A stretch of DNA of 64,000 nt from positions 186,501 to 250,500 of the forward strand of contig JAFEUB010001427.1 of assembly GCA_024529925.1 (NCBI GenBank). Reading direction: 5' to 3'. Made by a program: the position numbers and the translations under genes. The notes below the pieces were generated by a model. The model did not search any database. It saw only the letters and a program-made list of their open reading frames with translations, and was not told the origin of the DNA. Each line of letters opens with the position of its first letter. Positions within the stretch are counted from its first letter, which is position 1. The stretch comes from Ophthalmolycus amberensis (taxonomy: Eukaryota; Chordata; Actinopteri; Perciformes; Zoarcidae). Shown here one piece after another: positions 12,591 through 25,600 of this stretch.

Positions 12591-14857
12591 TTGCGCTTTT
12601 GGTTGTGTGCAGTTTTTTTATGGATCAACAAATGCTCTTCATTTGAGGGCATTCAGTGACACACTGTTGTTAATAAATCCCCTAAGTTGTGTGGTCAAAG
12701 TAAGGATAAAGATGAAACAGCTGGATTTGTGTAGTTGAGGGGAAGTAAGATATTGTGTTGCACTTGATCGAACCAACACAACTCAAGTACTTGAGCAGAG
12801 CTGTCTGTGGTTCTACTGTGAAGACGCCAGTGACGAGCAGCAGAGGACTGATTGCACCGAGCAGCTGCTTGTGTGACCCAAAATAGATTACCGGTACTTG
12901 AGAGTTGTGTCTGTTGTGGAGCTGAAGGCCTTTGTGGCATCAATCTTTCCCGTATCTTCATCGCATGGGTCTAGCTGCCATCTAGATCATTTTATCATTA
13001 TGCATGATTCCTGATGAGGAAACGCATCGGAGGAGAGAGGAGAGGAATGGTGTCTTTATTTAAGAGATAGCAGCACACAATCACACTATTTGCATTTTAA
13101 TTAGATGCCCACAGCGAGCCTTCCAACGCAGGCTGCGTACTGTATGTGGGAACTGCTTTGTCCTTAATCGACTTTAGAAGTTAGAAGTTATGGATTACTT
13201 CCAACAGCACCAGCAAAGTGATTTCCCAGCAGCAGAGGTGGTCTTAGTATATAGCGAGGCCTCTCCATGCAAAAAGTAGTTATCCTTTATTACTTATACA
13301 TTTACTTTGGATAATTAGTAAGTCTGGATTGTGTTCCTGTAACTTTATTATCCAATTTAAAGAAGTCTGCATCATTACATGGAAGTATTTAAGTCCACGA
13401 CGTGAACGTTATGAATACACTGTAATTAAGGAAGGTGATTTTCATTCAGCTGATTAGCAAACACTTTAGGTGCATTTAAATACAGCGCACTGTTTAAATA
13501 TTAGCTCATTTCACTGAGTCATTAGGAGAGTTAACCGTGTTGGTGGCTTATAAAGGTACAACAGGACGGCTACATTCCCTGTGCTACCTCACAGCACCAG
13601 TGCCAGTACAGTACTACAGTACAGTACTGTGTCATCATTGAACAGAACATAATACCACGGTTCTATGAAAGAAATCAATGATAAATCCAAGACTGGTGGC
13701 TGGAAAAAAGAGTATCCCATTTCAGCTGCAACTTCCAACTGTGGGCGGCAATAAGGAAAGAAGTAGTCTTCCTCCGGCTGTGCCGGGCCGGCTTGAAAAT
13801 ATCATCTTGACATGTCTTTTTTTTTTTTCTTTTTTTTTCTGGTTCAAAATGTGACTTTTCAAAGGGTCACTTTTGAATGCACTCAGGAAAGTGTCCTCAC
13901 AGCCTTTTCTTTGGCATGTGAGAGGCAATTACAACTGTCACACTGCCTTTGTGGCAAACAGGGATCCAGTTCGAGGCCGGACGGAGAGCTGGGTGCTGCG
14001 GCTGCACCTCTTCAAGTCTTTGATTTAATTGCTGCAGTCCATGTCAACTCTGTTCCATTCCACGTCTGTTATTTTCCTGGTGTTTCGTCTGATCCACATG
14101 CATTTAGAATTTTGTATTTAAAATGAAAGTTTGGAATGTTAACATTCAATCTTTTGCAGCGTTGATTTTTCTTTTGGTTTAAAATTTGCACCTGACGAAA
14201 AGGAGCATCGATAGTTCAGACAGCAGTCTGTAAAGAGAGCATGCCAGCTGTTTGCTAATGATGTCGTGGAACTGCATGTCAACAAGGCAGTGTGGGATGA
14301 AACGCTGGTTCACACTGTTAGTTGTTTGGTTCATTTTTTCCCTCTTTTGATTTTTCAGGGATTCTGAGTCATCTCTCTCTCAAAGTGCTGCAGGGTAGTT
14401 TTCATCCATTCCACACCTCACCTTACGTTTGCCTCAATCAATTTCCCAAAGCTTTGTGCTCTGATAGGCATGCGTTTGAACTAAATAAATGGCAAGCCTG
14501 ATTAAACTCCCTGATCAGGAGTGCTTTTTTTGGAGGGCGATGACTGGTAGACCATAAGAAAACAAGAAAGAAAGCAAAATCAACCTGCGGATGTCCTGTG
14601 AAGGCCAGACGGCAGTCTGTTGTGATGCGGAACAACAAACATGTCCTGGAATCTCTTCACATGGCTGATAACATATTGCAAAAGCCAAGGACACTTTTCT
14701 GAAACCCTGCTTTTCGCTACAGAAGTAGAAAAAAGTCAAAATACCGAACATATAACTTTTGGTTTGAAAACAATAATTGTAAGAAGGACTTATGTTCAGG
14801 ATTAGGAATGTAGTCCCGTGGCAATATTAAATTCCTTGAAGTAGTGAGGGTTCCAAA
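12591..14857. other. Non-coding DNA
   Basis: No exon or confident repeat is seen. A short self-complementary stretch, CAGTACAGTACTACAGTACA, lies near 13606, and interrupted T runs lie at 13818-13838. Frames are at most 104 codons and look random. Confidence 0.45.
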
Positions 14858-15372
14858 GCATAGACTGCACATGAATATGTAAGAAGTGGGCGTAGACATT
14901 GTGACGTCACCCATTGGTCTGCGGCCGGCCGTTTTAAAGCCTCGAGGACGCCGCTTTGGCCGTTAACATCTTGACTTCTGCAACCCGGGAACAGAAGTGA
15001 CCATATTTGGAATGTGGAGGAGTTACGTTGAGATCTCGTTATAGGCTCTGGTAGAGACCTGTCAATCACCGGTGTAGCCCCGCCCTAAAGCATCCCCTGC
15101 TTTATGGTCTGTTTGACTCTAAATGGACCATAATGTACTAAATGAACATCATGCTGTATTGAAGAAGACATGAAACTAGAGATTGAGACCATAAACTCAT
15201 GTTTACAATGTTTACTGAGGGAATAAATCAAGAGAGAAGTAGAGTCATTTTCTCATAGACTTCTATACAACCAGAAGAGTCGCCCCCTGGTGGACACTAG
15301 AGAGAATGCAGCTTTAGGACACTTCAGGATTGGCTTCACTTTTCAGGACCGGAGTTTTCCGGCTGGTGTAAA
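14858..15372. mobile_element. Dispersed teleost repeat, non-autonomous DNA-element-like
   Basis: The block starts CATAGACTGCACATGAATAT and includes GTGACGTCACCCATTGGTC, CAGAAGTGACCATATTTGG, GACTCTAAATGGACCATAAT, TGCTGTATTGAAGAAGACAT and CAGAAGAGTCGCCCCCTGG, ending near TTCAGGATTGGCTTCACTTT. I recognise this order from a high-copy repeat of many percomorph genomes. It lacks a coding frame. I did not find clean terminal inverted repeats or a target duplication, so the class is inferred and the ends are approximate. Confidence 0.7.
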
Positions 15373-16588
15373 GTCAGTGCTTGGGACTGGATAAACTTTG
15401 GGTGAAGTTCTAGTCAGGCGCACAGAGTCTAGTCTCTGCGATGGTGCAAGACCATTATGTAGTCTGTGGGATGTTATGGAAGAGATGAGACATTTACAAG
15501 GCTTTAAAAGAAATCAAGGCAGATGCATCCTCTGCCAGGAAACTACTCCTCCAGACTACCGGTCTACCGGGATGCAGGCCAGCTTGTACTTTTTTGCAGA
15601 TAATGACAGCTATATAGGCATGTGATTTCTTTGTAATGTCATCTTTCTCGAAATACCACTTCAAGGTGTCTCCCATTTTCACTTTAAACTCCATGAGGAG
15701 AGACATCTGCACGGTTTCACTCATCTCCCTGAGCATTCAGAGCGCAGGCAGCTCTGCATGAGCTCAAAGACGTCTCGGTGACGTTCAGGTGGAGCCTCTC
15801 TCCGTCTCGGGCAGATTATTGGCTACTTTATTCTGTATATTCATGCTTCTTTCTTGAGGGATGTCTCTCTCTGTCTCTCTACCAATTTGATATACAGTAG
15901 GTGTACAGGGAGGAATTCCTGTGCCGAGGAGGAAATAAAGGCAGATTTGCATTTGAAAGAGGTAGATCTGCAAGGTAAGGGTATGTCGGATAGCTCCGAG
16001 CTGTTCTCAGGCGGATTGCTGTCATTTGTTGCAGGATAATTGACATCACTCGTAAGGCCGCTGCCAGCGCTGTGTCAGAGGAGTTCTGTTTGCCTTGGAT
16101 TTCCGAAGATGTTTTGAAAATCAATTGTAGGAGAGGACCAGGAAAGCTGGCTGCACGTTGCTGTGTGATTCACGGATGGATGGTTTCTCCTGGCTCTCGG
16201 TTGAGCTGCAGGTCCAGGAAGAATCTGCGGGGGTTCTTCTCGCTCTGTCTGCTTTTCATCCTGTCTGCAACATGACCTGCCTGGGACGTCGATCATCTGG
16301 CCAAGTTAGGTTTCTCTGAGATTCACCACTTGAACGAGAGCCATAAAGTAACTCTAAAGGCCTCGTGGTTTACAGCACCCTCTCAGAGCCAACAGACACG
16401 TCATGGAGCTTTCTTGCTTTATTTGCTTTTCTTCCGTGGACTCCATAAAGGATATGTATCATACATTGTCATTTACTGTACATGGTATCAGCCTATACTT
16501 AGGAGATGTCATCGACTATTGTTAACAGTGTTGACGGAACAGAATGCTCTTTCAAGTAAGGAATAATGCCCGACGAGGTGTCCATTCT

Positions 16589-16660
16589 CAGGAATTAATG
16601 GACGCCATGGAGGCCAGTTGAGCGTTGGATGGTTGCCTCTGCAAAGGCCATTAATTCCTG
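16589..16660. repeat. Short hairpin-forming inverted repeat
   Basis: CAGGAATTAATGG (16589-16601) is perfectly inverted as CCATTAATTCCTG (16648-16660). Further in, GGAGGC (near 16609-16615) can pair with GCCTC (near 16635), giving a second stem segment around an internal loop. The total span is 72 nt, within the pre-miRNA size range, but the internal loop is large and no known miRNA seed was recognised. Confidence 0.5.
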
Positions 16661-18125
16661 ATTGAGGACCCCTAGAAGGACATTATCCCACTCATACCAT
16701 GGCCACTTCCCGAAGAAAATAATAATGAAGACCATTCATTTATATTATCATGAATTTTGCAACCAGAATCTGAAGTTTTTCTCAAGCGAGTCACTCCGTT
16801 CCCCTGGTATCCCTGAGGGTCCAATACCTAGAACAATCGTTAACTGATAAAGCATGGCCTCACGTCCAAATGTCCTCGCAATGTTTTCAGTTTGAGAGAC
16901 TTTGTCCATTTCGATTGGCCTAAGTTTGCCCAAATGACAGGTAGTTATCTTTTTGTGCAGGGCGTCTTTCAGTGCGACTTTAGCATCAATAAACTCTCAT
17001 GGATTGAAAACTTTTGATGTGTATTCTTTGCACAGTTTGCCAATCGTGAATTATGCAATATGAACAAGGCAAGGAAGGAATGATTATTTGAACAACTTCA
17101 CTTAAAGGATACATCCCTTGAGCTGCCTCATATCATCTTCAAGGGTCCTGAATGTTTGATCTTCTGCACTATTCCCTTACATTCATTCTTGACATAATTA
17201 TGATGAACGTACATGAGAGATGAGAGGGTCTGGTGCATGAATGATTCTTGGCTTTTTGTGCTGAATCTTTTACGTGAATACATAATTTTTATCTTTGTTT
17301 CCATGGCAGAAGGATATATTTGTCAAAGATGAAACCTTTAGGGGCGTATTGGCTTCCATTGTGTTCTGATACATTATGCCATCACCAGGTGGCACTAAAG
17401 TCAGACCTTAAGACTTTAAGATTAGCATCATTATCCTGTTTTGTGCCATAAAGCAAACGAGCATGTTTTGTATCATGTCCAATCAGGCAACGTATACAAC
17501 GGTTCGTACAAAAAGTTACTCCTCATAATTCGTGCGTTTTCCCACGAAATTTTCAAAATTAACTTCCGTCTTCACTGGAAGCTCAGTTAGGCTGAGACAA
17601 TAAAACTACTTAGTTGAGTTTCAGAAAAGATTGTTGTTTGGGTTAAATGAACTATGGAGGTGCCATTGCTGAAGTGAGAAGTAGATCGACATCGACTTCT
17701 CGGTCCACTCGGGGGAACGAGCTGCGCTGCCTTGCTGGAAGTCTGCTGTTTGTTGAACCCATGCACCTCCCGCTCAGTGCCCGGTGTGGTCAAGCCGTCT
17801 TTAGATGTCCTCGTTCGAGTTCACGTGGATAACATGAAAAACTCTATTTGGATATCTACGAATGACGGTGCATTATTTTTTGTATATTAGGAATGCTGGA
17901 TGAGACCAACCTGAACCAGGTATCGTGTGGGGGCTTCCGTCTTCTCGTCATTTAAAGCTGCAGCTAATGATTGTTTTTATTATTCATGAATATTAATCAT
18001 TCAGCACCATCGTCACATTGTGTTTTGCAGTGATCACTCTGTACGTCTCAAAGGTGGTGTTTGTATTTATTTGTTAAATCATTGTACGCCATGAACATTT
18101 CAAAGCTAATTTCTATGACAGAATG

Positions 18126-18126
<1 letters not shown>

Positions 18127-18177
<51 letters not shown>
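18127..18177. repeat. (GT)n microsatellite
   Basis: This is an uninterrupted GT tract of about 51 bases. Confidence 0.95.
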
Positions 18178-18179
<2 letters not shown>

Positions 18180-18866
18180 CCCCTGGGAGGGATAGCATTT
18201 CTTTTACACTGGCTTCTGTGTGGGTGAGGATCCCCAGAGAGAGCTAGTTTTACTCAGAGCTGTCCAATTTGAAATAGAAGTTCCTCGGGGGAAAAATGGA
18301 GAACATCAAGGGCGCTGACACCCCCCCCCCCCCCACCCCCCTGCCTGAAAAGATCTCTGAATTGAATCTCCTATTGTCAGTAACTTGAAGGAAGGCTCAG
18401 TCGCCCACTCTCACTGTATTGTAATCACGGCGGTTCACAATGAGTCGTAGTAACCCGTACCTTTTGCTTGACCGCTTACTCGGTGCTGTAAACTGAAAGC
18501 TAACAGTCGTCGCTTTGCACCCTGACCTTTGAATCCACCCTGGACCCTGGCTGCAATATTATTATAATCACTATGTATGCATGAACTCAGTAAAACGTCA
18601 GCAACCATAGGTTGCAGCACGGCCCCGATTCTTCCTCCCCTCTGCATCTGCATCTGTTGAGTGAGCATCAGTCTGAGCTCGACGTGCCTTATCAAATAAA
18701 TTGGACAGTGGCTATTTCCCCGATTGCCTCCTCAGAAAGGTTCTGGCTCACCCGAGGGTCTTGTGCTCATGGCTTTGGCTGATGGAAAACTACTTAGAAT
18801 AATTGTCCTCCAAAGAGGACGCATTCCCAGCCAACACTGTCGCCTCCGTGCTGCTGCATGTGCCAT

Positions 18867-18868
<2 letters not shown>

Positions 18869-18916
<48 letters not shown>

Positions 18917-18920
18917 CGTG
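18869..18920. repeat. (GT)n microsatellite with GCGT end
   Basis: The GT tract changes to GCGTGCGTG at its right end. Confidence 0.92.
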
Positions 18921-19633
18921 AGAGAGGTTCTCCGGTTATGTGTCAGGATTTGTGCTCAACGTGTTCACTTCTGGCACTGAAAGGTAAGGTCAGATGTATT
19001 TGTTGTGCAGCAAGTGAAACATTTAGCGTTTGCCTCGGCAGCAGAAACAGAAGGTAGCAGCCTCCACTCTGATCTGCACATTAGAAGGTGTGAATGTGCA
19101 GAGGTTCATGAAATATTGATGAATAATGCCTTTTGACTACTCCACTGATGTTATCTGAAGTAAGTTGGTGTCTGGTGATCAGGTCATTTGTATGGCTTTA
19201 TATACTAAACATAACGGCTCCAATGATGCAAGTAAACCTGATGCTATCCGCTGCCCCACGCTACAAAGTATATTAGTTCAAAGGAACCAACAAATAAGAG
19301 AGGGCAGAAAGTAATAATACCTGATGAGTACATATGAATTTGTAGGATATATAACTGACATTCAAGTCAGAGACACATACCAACAAAGAAAGAAACACAG
19401 ATACACGCACACAACTTTGGATGTCCGGTGTTGTGTCTCCTGGTGCCACTTGTTTCTGTCATTTCTTTGTTAGATACATAGAAATACACACTTTCCCCCA
19501 AATCAGTGGTGGCAAAGGCTGCAAATGAATGCCCACACTGCCTTTGGCCCATGTGCATGGATTGCACACAGCAGCTTGGAAATGCCCGGGGGAGACTTTG
19601 TAAACCCCTCAACCCCTTTTAAGCTAAAACCCA

Positions 19634-19680
19634 ACACAAGACCCACAAGACCCACAAGACCCACAAGACCCACAAGACCC
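19634..19680. repeat. 9-bp tandem repeat (ACCCACAAG)n
   Basis: About five consecutive units of ACCCACAAG are present. Reverse-strand translation gives a GSC repeat, which is not a gene. Confidence 0.9.
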
Positions 19681-20927
19681 TTTTTCATCTGCTGCGGAGA
19701 CAAGCAGCCTCTGTTTTAAGGCCTGTAATTGAGTTTCGGAGTAGGAAGCCAGAAAACAAGTAGGAACACAACTGACATTTAAACTTCTAAGATAAACCAA
19801 ACTTAAGAAGAAAGCGCCGAGCCTCTTTAAACCCCTCTCCTGTACACTGTAATTATAGTGTCTCCATCTTTTCCATAGCAACAGACATCGCTGGACTCGG
19901 TCCAGAGGGATGTCTGCAAATGTTTGTTTGGCTTTTCATTTCATTTTTAAAACATTGTATCCCTCTGTCTCGGTTGCTATCGCTGCACAACATGTCTAAA
20001 TGTTACCTCATGCAGCTCCAGCAAAGAAACTCATCAACACAACTAAATGCTTTTCCTGCGTTCCGCTCCGGTTCTCCTCCAGTGAGTTGTGAGATGCGGC
20101 TGAATCCTGACCACTGGGCCACACTGTGGTACACGTTGTCAGTCAGAAACGACCGGATCCCCGTCCCCATTGGCCGAGCCCTCTCGCATGGCCGCTCTGT
20201 TTGCTGTCACGTTGGGGTTCTTTGGTCCGACTCCCGTAATGAGCGTTATGTCTCTTTGCATCACGCTGCCAAGTGAACATCTGGGCTGATGGCTGCTCCG
20301 GTCTCCATGACCGACTGTGCCGCCCTCGTTTTGACACTGACACCTCTCTTTTGTCTCAGGGCCATAACGATGGGCACATTGCATGAGATGCTTTTTTTAT
20401 TTATTTCTTTGCTGAGGCCAAGCATTACTGAGCTGTGTGCTCATGTTGAGGCTAGTGAGGCGGTTATGGGATCTTAGGGACCCATGAGGGGCTGAGGTTC
20501 GTCATCATGCATACACAATAGAAATGGAATTGTGGAGCTTTGCAGTAAAACAGAACAAAATAAAACTTTTGTTTTTGCATTAGGCATCAACAATCGTGCC
20601 AGGTGCTCATTACAGCAGTGCCTCCGCTCTGCATTTCACAAACACTGTCAACTGTCAAACTTGTCAAAGTGTCACAACGCTGTGGCAATAACTGTGACAT
20701 TTATATTTCTGCATTTTCAATTGATCATCTTTGGTTTTGGCTGACTATTTTCTAACTACCAGATCTCCTTATCCCAAAAAACTGTAAACTGGATCCAGCG
20801 TGAGGCTGGGAGGCAGATCTGCAACAGTTAATCGATTAATCAGTCAGTTGTCAACCATGAAATTAATTGGCAACTATTTTGATAATTAATTCATCGGTTT
20901 GAGTAATTTATTCAAGAACAAAATCAC

Positions 20928-21001
20928 ACACACACACAGAGGGCGGATGGGTGAAACAAGCCCAGGACCCAAAGTCCATGTCCATTTATGATGATTGTGT
21001 T
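20928..21001. repeat. First copy of a 75-bp duplicated segment
   Basis: A CA tract followed by GGGCGGATGGGTGAAACAAG, CCCAGGACCCAAAGTCCATG and TCCATTTATGATGATTGTGT. Nearly the same run recurs at 21331-21405, about 400 bp further on. Both copies start in a CA tract, which suggests slippage or unequal exchange. Confidence 0.85.
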
Positions 21002-21289
21002 AGCTTCTTACATGTGAATATTTTCCGGTGTCTTTGCTCCTCTGTGACAGTAAAGTGAATATCTTTGAAAGAAGACATTTGAAGAGCTCGTTCTCATTCT
21101 CAGTGCATCGGCTACAGAAGGTTTGTCATCCCTTCGGTGTCTTGATGCCGACTCACAAGGCTTCCTTTAGCTGTTGTATGTAGACGCACCGGGCTTTCAA
21201 GTAACTACAATAGAAAAACCATTCCGTGTCGTTATTAGACTCAGAGAAAATTCTCCGTCAGTGTGATGATGTAGTATAAAGACGTAAAA

Positions 21290-21405
21290 ACACACACACA
21301 CACACACACCACACACACACCACACCACACACACACACACAGGAGGGACGGATGGTGCAAACAAGCCCAGGACCCAAGTCCATGTCCATTTATGATGATT
21401 GTGTT
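21290..21405. repeat. Imperfect CA tract and second copy of the 75-bp segment
   Basis: A CA tract interrupted by CACCACAC motifs (21290-21341) leads into GGAGGGACGGATGGTGCAAA, CAAGCCCAGGACCCAAGTCC and ATGATGATTGTGTT, nearly identical to 20941-21001. The 23-bp minisatellite starts immediately after. Confidence 0.85.
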
Positions 21406-21411
21406 CTGTCT

Positions 21412-22333
21412 ATGTTATGTGAAGCCTTGTTCTTGTGTTATGTGAAGCCTTGTTCTTGTGAAGCCTTGTTCTTATGTTATCTGAAGCCTTGTTCTTGTGT
21501 TATGTGAAGCCTTGTTCTTGTGTTATGTGAAGCCTTGTTCCTGTGTTATGTGAAGCCTTGTTCTTATGTTATGTGAAGCCTTGTTCTTGTGTTATGTGAA
21601 GCCTTGTTCTTGTGTTATGTGAAGCCTTGTTCTTGTGTTATGTGAAGCCTTGTTCTTATGTTATGTGAAGCCTTGTTCTTATGTTATGTGAAGCCTTGTT
21701 CTTATGTTATGTGAAGCCTTGTTCTTATGTTATGTGAAGTCTTGTTCTTGTGTTATGTGAAGTCCTTGTTCTTATGTTATGTGAAGCCTTGTTCTTGTGA
21801 TTATGTGAAGCCTTGTTCTTGTGTTATGTGAAGCCTTGTTCTTATGTTATGTGAAGCCTTGTTCTTATGTTATGTGAAGCCTTGTTCTTATGTTATGTGA
21901 AGCCTTGTTCTTATGTTATGTGAAGCCTTGTTCTTGTGTTATGTGAAGCCTTGTTCCTGTGTTATGTGAAGCCTTGTTCTTGTGTTATGTGAAGCCTTGT
22001 TCTTGTGTTATGTGAAGCCTTGTTCTTGTGTTATGTGAAGCCTTGTTCTTGTGTTATGTGAAGCCTTGTTCTTGTGTTATGTGAAGCCTTGTTCTTGTGT
22101 TATGTGAAGCCTTGTTCTCGTGTTATGTGAAGCCTTGATCTTATGTTATGTGAAGCCTTGTTCTTATGTTATGTGAAGCCTTGTTCTTGTGATATGTGAA
22201 GCCTTGTTCTTGTGTTATGTGAAGCCTTGTTCTTATGTTATCTGAAGCCTTGATCTTGTGTTATGTGAAGCCTTGTTCTTATGTTATGTGAAGCCTTGTT
22301 CCTGTGTTATGTGAAGCCTTGTTCTTGTGTTTT
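21412..22333. repeat. 23-bp minisatellite, about 40 copies
   Basis: The unit is GTGTTATGTGAAG followed by CCTTGTTCTT, with G/A variation at one site (TTCTTGTG or TTCTTATG) and occasional C/T changes. One shortened unit lies near 21451, and a few units carry 1-bp insertions. Runs of the A variant alternate with runs of the G variant, indicating blockwise duplication. There is no spacer diversity, so it is not CRISPR-like. Confidence 0.95.
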
Positions 22334-22610
22334 GTGTTTTTGTTTGAATTCACAACATTAACCCCGTGTTTACTGCGACCGTAGTGGAGCATAGTTTGAT
22401 GCTACCAAATGCCTCAAAGAGTGACGCCAAGGGTCCAGACCAAGTGTCAGTATGTGAAAGCTTTGGATGAGATGACGTCATCTTGGGCTTTGGGAAACAC
22501 TGATAGACATTTTGTTTTTACCATTTTCGGACATTTTACAGAACGAACAAGTTATCGATTAATCGGGACAGATTAATCAACAATGAAAATAATGGTTAGT
22601 TGCCGCTCTT

Positions 22611-25600
22611 CTCCTACATTTGACTGGCCGACAGGAAACACAGAACTCCTTGTTCCCTCGTCTTTCCATGCTCTCTGATTGGCTGTTGGATACTGTAAAG
22701 GCTAATTCAGATGTGCTAGTCAGGTGCCAGTGCTGTACTACAGGTACAGGGTAACTATGGTTGCATCATCAGTGGAAATAAAACCTCCCTGACTGAAACT
22801 AGACTGCTGTCATACGTTAGGTGATCCTTCTTTACTATTGTAATTATTCCTTTGCTGGCGGGTGAGAAATGATTTAGCCTTTGTTTTGTGACGTGAACGG
22901 TTCAGTGACCTTCCCCGACGTTAAAAGTGGCGCCTGTGAACATAGCGTAACATGCTGAGGCCGAGACATCGTGCACAGCGGACTATGTAATTGAATCACA
23001 TGTCATTGCGCACATAAGAGCACCACATCCACAGCTGGCCACGGACAAATAAACAAATCTGCACTTATATTCTGAATTATACATATCTTCATGGAATGGG
23101 ATTTGTTGTGTCTGCAGTAGCACAAGCGGTCAGGTTGTCTGTAAAGTGCCCCCTCGGAGGAACTAATGGAGCTTCTGCCTACGGATGAGTGGGGGAAAAA
23201 GGGCTTTGCTAGCCAAATTTAGCTGCTGGGGCGTGGGCCCCGTTTCTGCTGTAATGCAAAAGGGAGTGCAGCTAATGCCTCCGAGACATTCAAGTGCTGA
23301 CATTTTAGTTGTTTATTTACTTTTCTGCCTTCGTCTGGGCATCACTAAAGGGACAACCGCGAAGCACGACTCCATCCATCAGGGTTTCGCGCGTTCCGCG
23401 GGGCTGTTGTCACCGCCGTCCGCGATCAAATGTTTGTTTACGACGTCCCACTCGGCTATCCTAACACGCTGCTCGTGAATGCCAAATACCGGAGTCCAAT
23501 CTGTCTGGGGCTGGCAGACAGAGAGGAAGGTCTTGGTCGTTTCAGTTTGATAATTTCACGAGGGACACGTAGTCGGGCCCTGATGACATGCATAACACCA
23601 GAGAAGGGAGTATCTGGTGAAGCTGAGGAAAGAGAAACTGAGGGAGGGGTCAGGCAATAATCAAGTTCTCATCGAAATCCCTTTTGTTGGTGTGCTGGCG
23701 AAGTCCTGGATCTAGTTTGACTTTTCATGGTGGGTGAAGGAGAAGGGTTGTAATTAGTAACTGATATTCGCCCCAAAGGGAAGGACATTTTTAATGATTC
23801 TGGCATTACTTCTCTTGTATAAGCGCTGTAAAAATGTTCCAAATGAATTGGCAAAAGTAAGAAAAAACACTTTCATTTTTATGTCTAATATGCCATCGGT
23901 GTTGTTAATTTATGACGGGACCTTAGTGCGTTGAGCTCGTTTAATGGTAAGTACTGGCTTATTACATCTTGTAGTTTTGGCCATGATAGTTATGCACTCA
24001 AAGAAAATGAATGCTGGGAGATGAGGACACGGTGACCTCGCTGTTTTAAGGTCCGACCTGGCAAAAATGTGCTAAATGCCCATCCGTGATGTGACGATCC
24101 CTCTCTCTCTCTCTCTGCCATTGCAAATAAAAACAGGCTTCTTTTTCTTCTTCTTTAAGATCTTGCAGTATTTTTCAGTCATGGTTTTTAATTTGGTTTT
24201 ATGAAAGCATTATAGGCCGGGGTTAAAAAGCACTGCTTTTACGTTTGATATTCAGTAAATGAGTTATTTACAGAGAGAGTTGGACGAGATGATGCTTTTG
24301 ATGCATGGCTAAAGTAATCCCATCTGAGTATGGAGCTTGCACTGTTTACTGCACACCGACCCCTTGGCATAAACTCCTAATTAACTGATAAAATCCCTGA
24401 CTCACTGTTATTCATATTTGAGAAGTTACAATATCACACATCATCAGTGATTTATTAGTTATATTTGTGTGTTTTCTGCACGTTAGAGGTGGGGAGGAGA
24501 TAACTGTGAGCCGAGGCCGAGATTAAGAGGCTCTGCAGCTATTCATCACCACTCGGTCCTCAGACTGCGTTATAAGCTGAGAGCAGTGGGAGCGTCTCTG
24601 TAGTTCACAGACGGAGAGAGAGGAAACCAGCCTCTGGTTGATCCAGAGAAGAAGGAACAAGTCCTCCCTCAGTGCATCTCCGTCACACACGTCTGGGCAG
24701 CCGTTGATTGTGATGAAGACACAGAGAGATAGCGCCCGTGTTCAGGCATGTAGCGTCACAATAGACTTCATTTTCTGCGCTCCCTGAGGCCTCAGCCAAG
24801 CAGAACCTCAGCTGTTAAACACTTCCTTAAAGCGGAGGGGCGGTACGGCTTTCACCAGCTCATCGTGATTACACAGTGTCTGCTGGCTCTCAGGGGTTTA
24901 TTGATCAATGCCTGTGATTCAAAGATGACTTCATCAGATGCTCAGATTTCCTGCGTTTAAGAAACATCTGTTTTTGAAAAGATAACGCCGCCATGAAAAG
25001 GCCAAAATCCATCAATGAGTTGATCCTACAGACATGTATTAGTTGGGTTTCCCTCTGTGCCATTGCAACACGTTCTCACTCCCAACTCGTCAGACTCTGA
25101 TTCAAACTGTGACGTTCTAGTTTTCTCCTCCAGCGTCAGTTCTGTACGTGTCAGGGATGGCGTGTCGGGTTCCGCTTGGTCAAATGAGTTCATGTTCTAG
25201 CGTCTCCGGGGTGAAAGTCTGTGTGTTTGACCCGACCGGCCACCCTGCCATCCCTCCTCGGTGGACTTTGTCGTTCTTCATCCTGCACCAGCGTCTCTGA
25301 GCGTCTAATAGCGACGTGGATGGGTTCACATTGGAGTTAGTTAAGAGCCCGCTGTGTCATGGAGCTCCACTGTTCAAAAACTATTGAAAAAACACAAAAC
25401 TCAGCTTAATATATAATATATAACATATAAAACACTTTGAGGGTAAAAAAAGCATCCGTCTCAGATGAAAGGTTTTGTAGTGGAAGTGTTCTGCGTGATA
25501 TTACGTTACCTCAGCATTAGATGTTTTTGGTGGATCTCTGCTGTAATTATCTGGCGCACTCGTCTCTTCTGTTGGAATGTGACTTTAATGTTTGTATTAA

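Larger units (their letters stand above)
15373..20819. other. Non-coding DNA with microsatellites
   Basis: No exon is seen. The region contains a 72-nt inverted repeat at 16589-16660, a GT tract at 18127-18177, a 14-C run at 18321-18334, a GT/GC tract at about 18869-18920, and a 9-bp tandem repeat at 19634-19680. The frames present (at most 118 codons, at 19920-20276) have no recognisable domain and no splice-consistent ends. Confidence 0.45.
20820..22610. mobile_element. Dispersed teleost repeat split by inserted DNA
   Basis: The left half (about 20820-21095) has AACAGTTAATCGATTAATCA, CAACTATTTTGATAATTAAT, TGTGAATATTTTCCGGTG and GAATATCTTTGAAAGAAGAC. The right half (about 22470-22605) has GACGTCATCTTGGGCTTTGG, GAAACACTGATAGACATTTT, GTTATCGATTAATCGGG and AATAATGGTTAGTTGCCGCT. 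In the common teleost repeat I recognise, these blocks adjoin (ACATTTGAAGA, then CGTCATCTTGGGC). Here about 1.37 kb lies between them, including a CA-rich block and a 23-bp minisatellite. A further CA-plus-60-bp piece (20925-21000) interrupts the left half. Confidence 0.7.

Noticed and set aside
19920..20276. 118-codon plus-strand frame
   Set aside because: Considered as an upstream exon, but it has no family similarity and no matching splice phase.
21412..22333. CRISPR-like array
   Set aside because: The 23-bp units are directly adjacent with no unique spacers, in a vertebrate genome.
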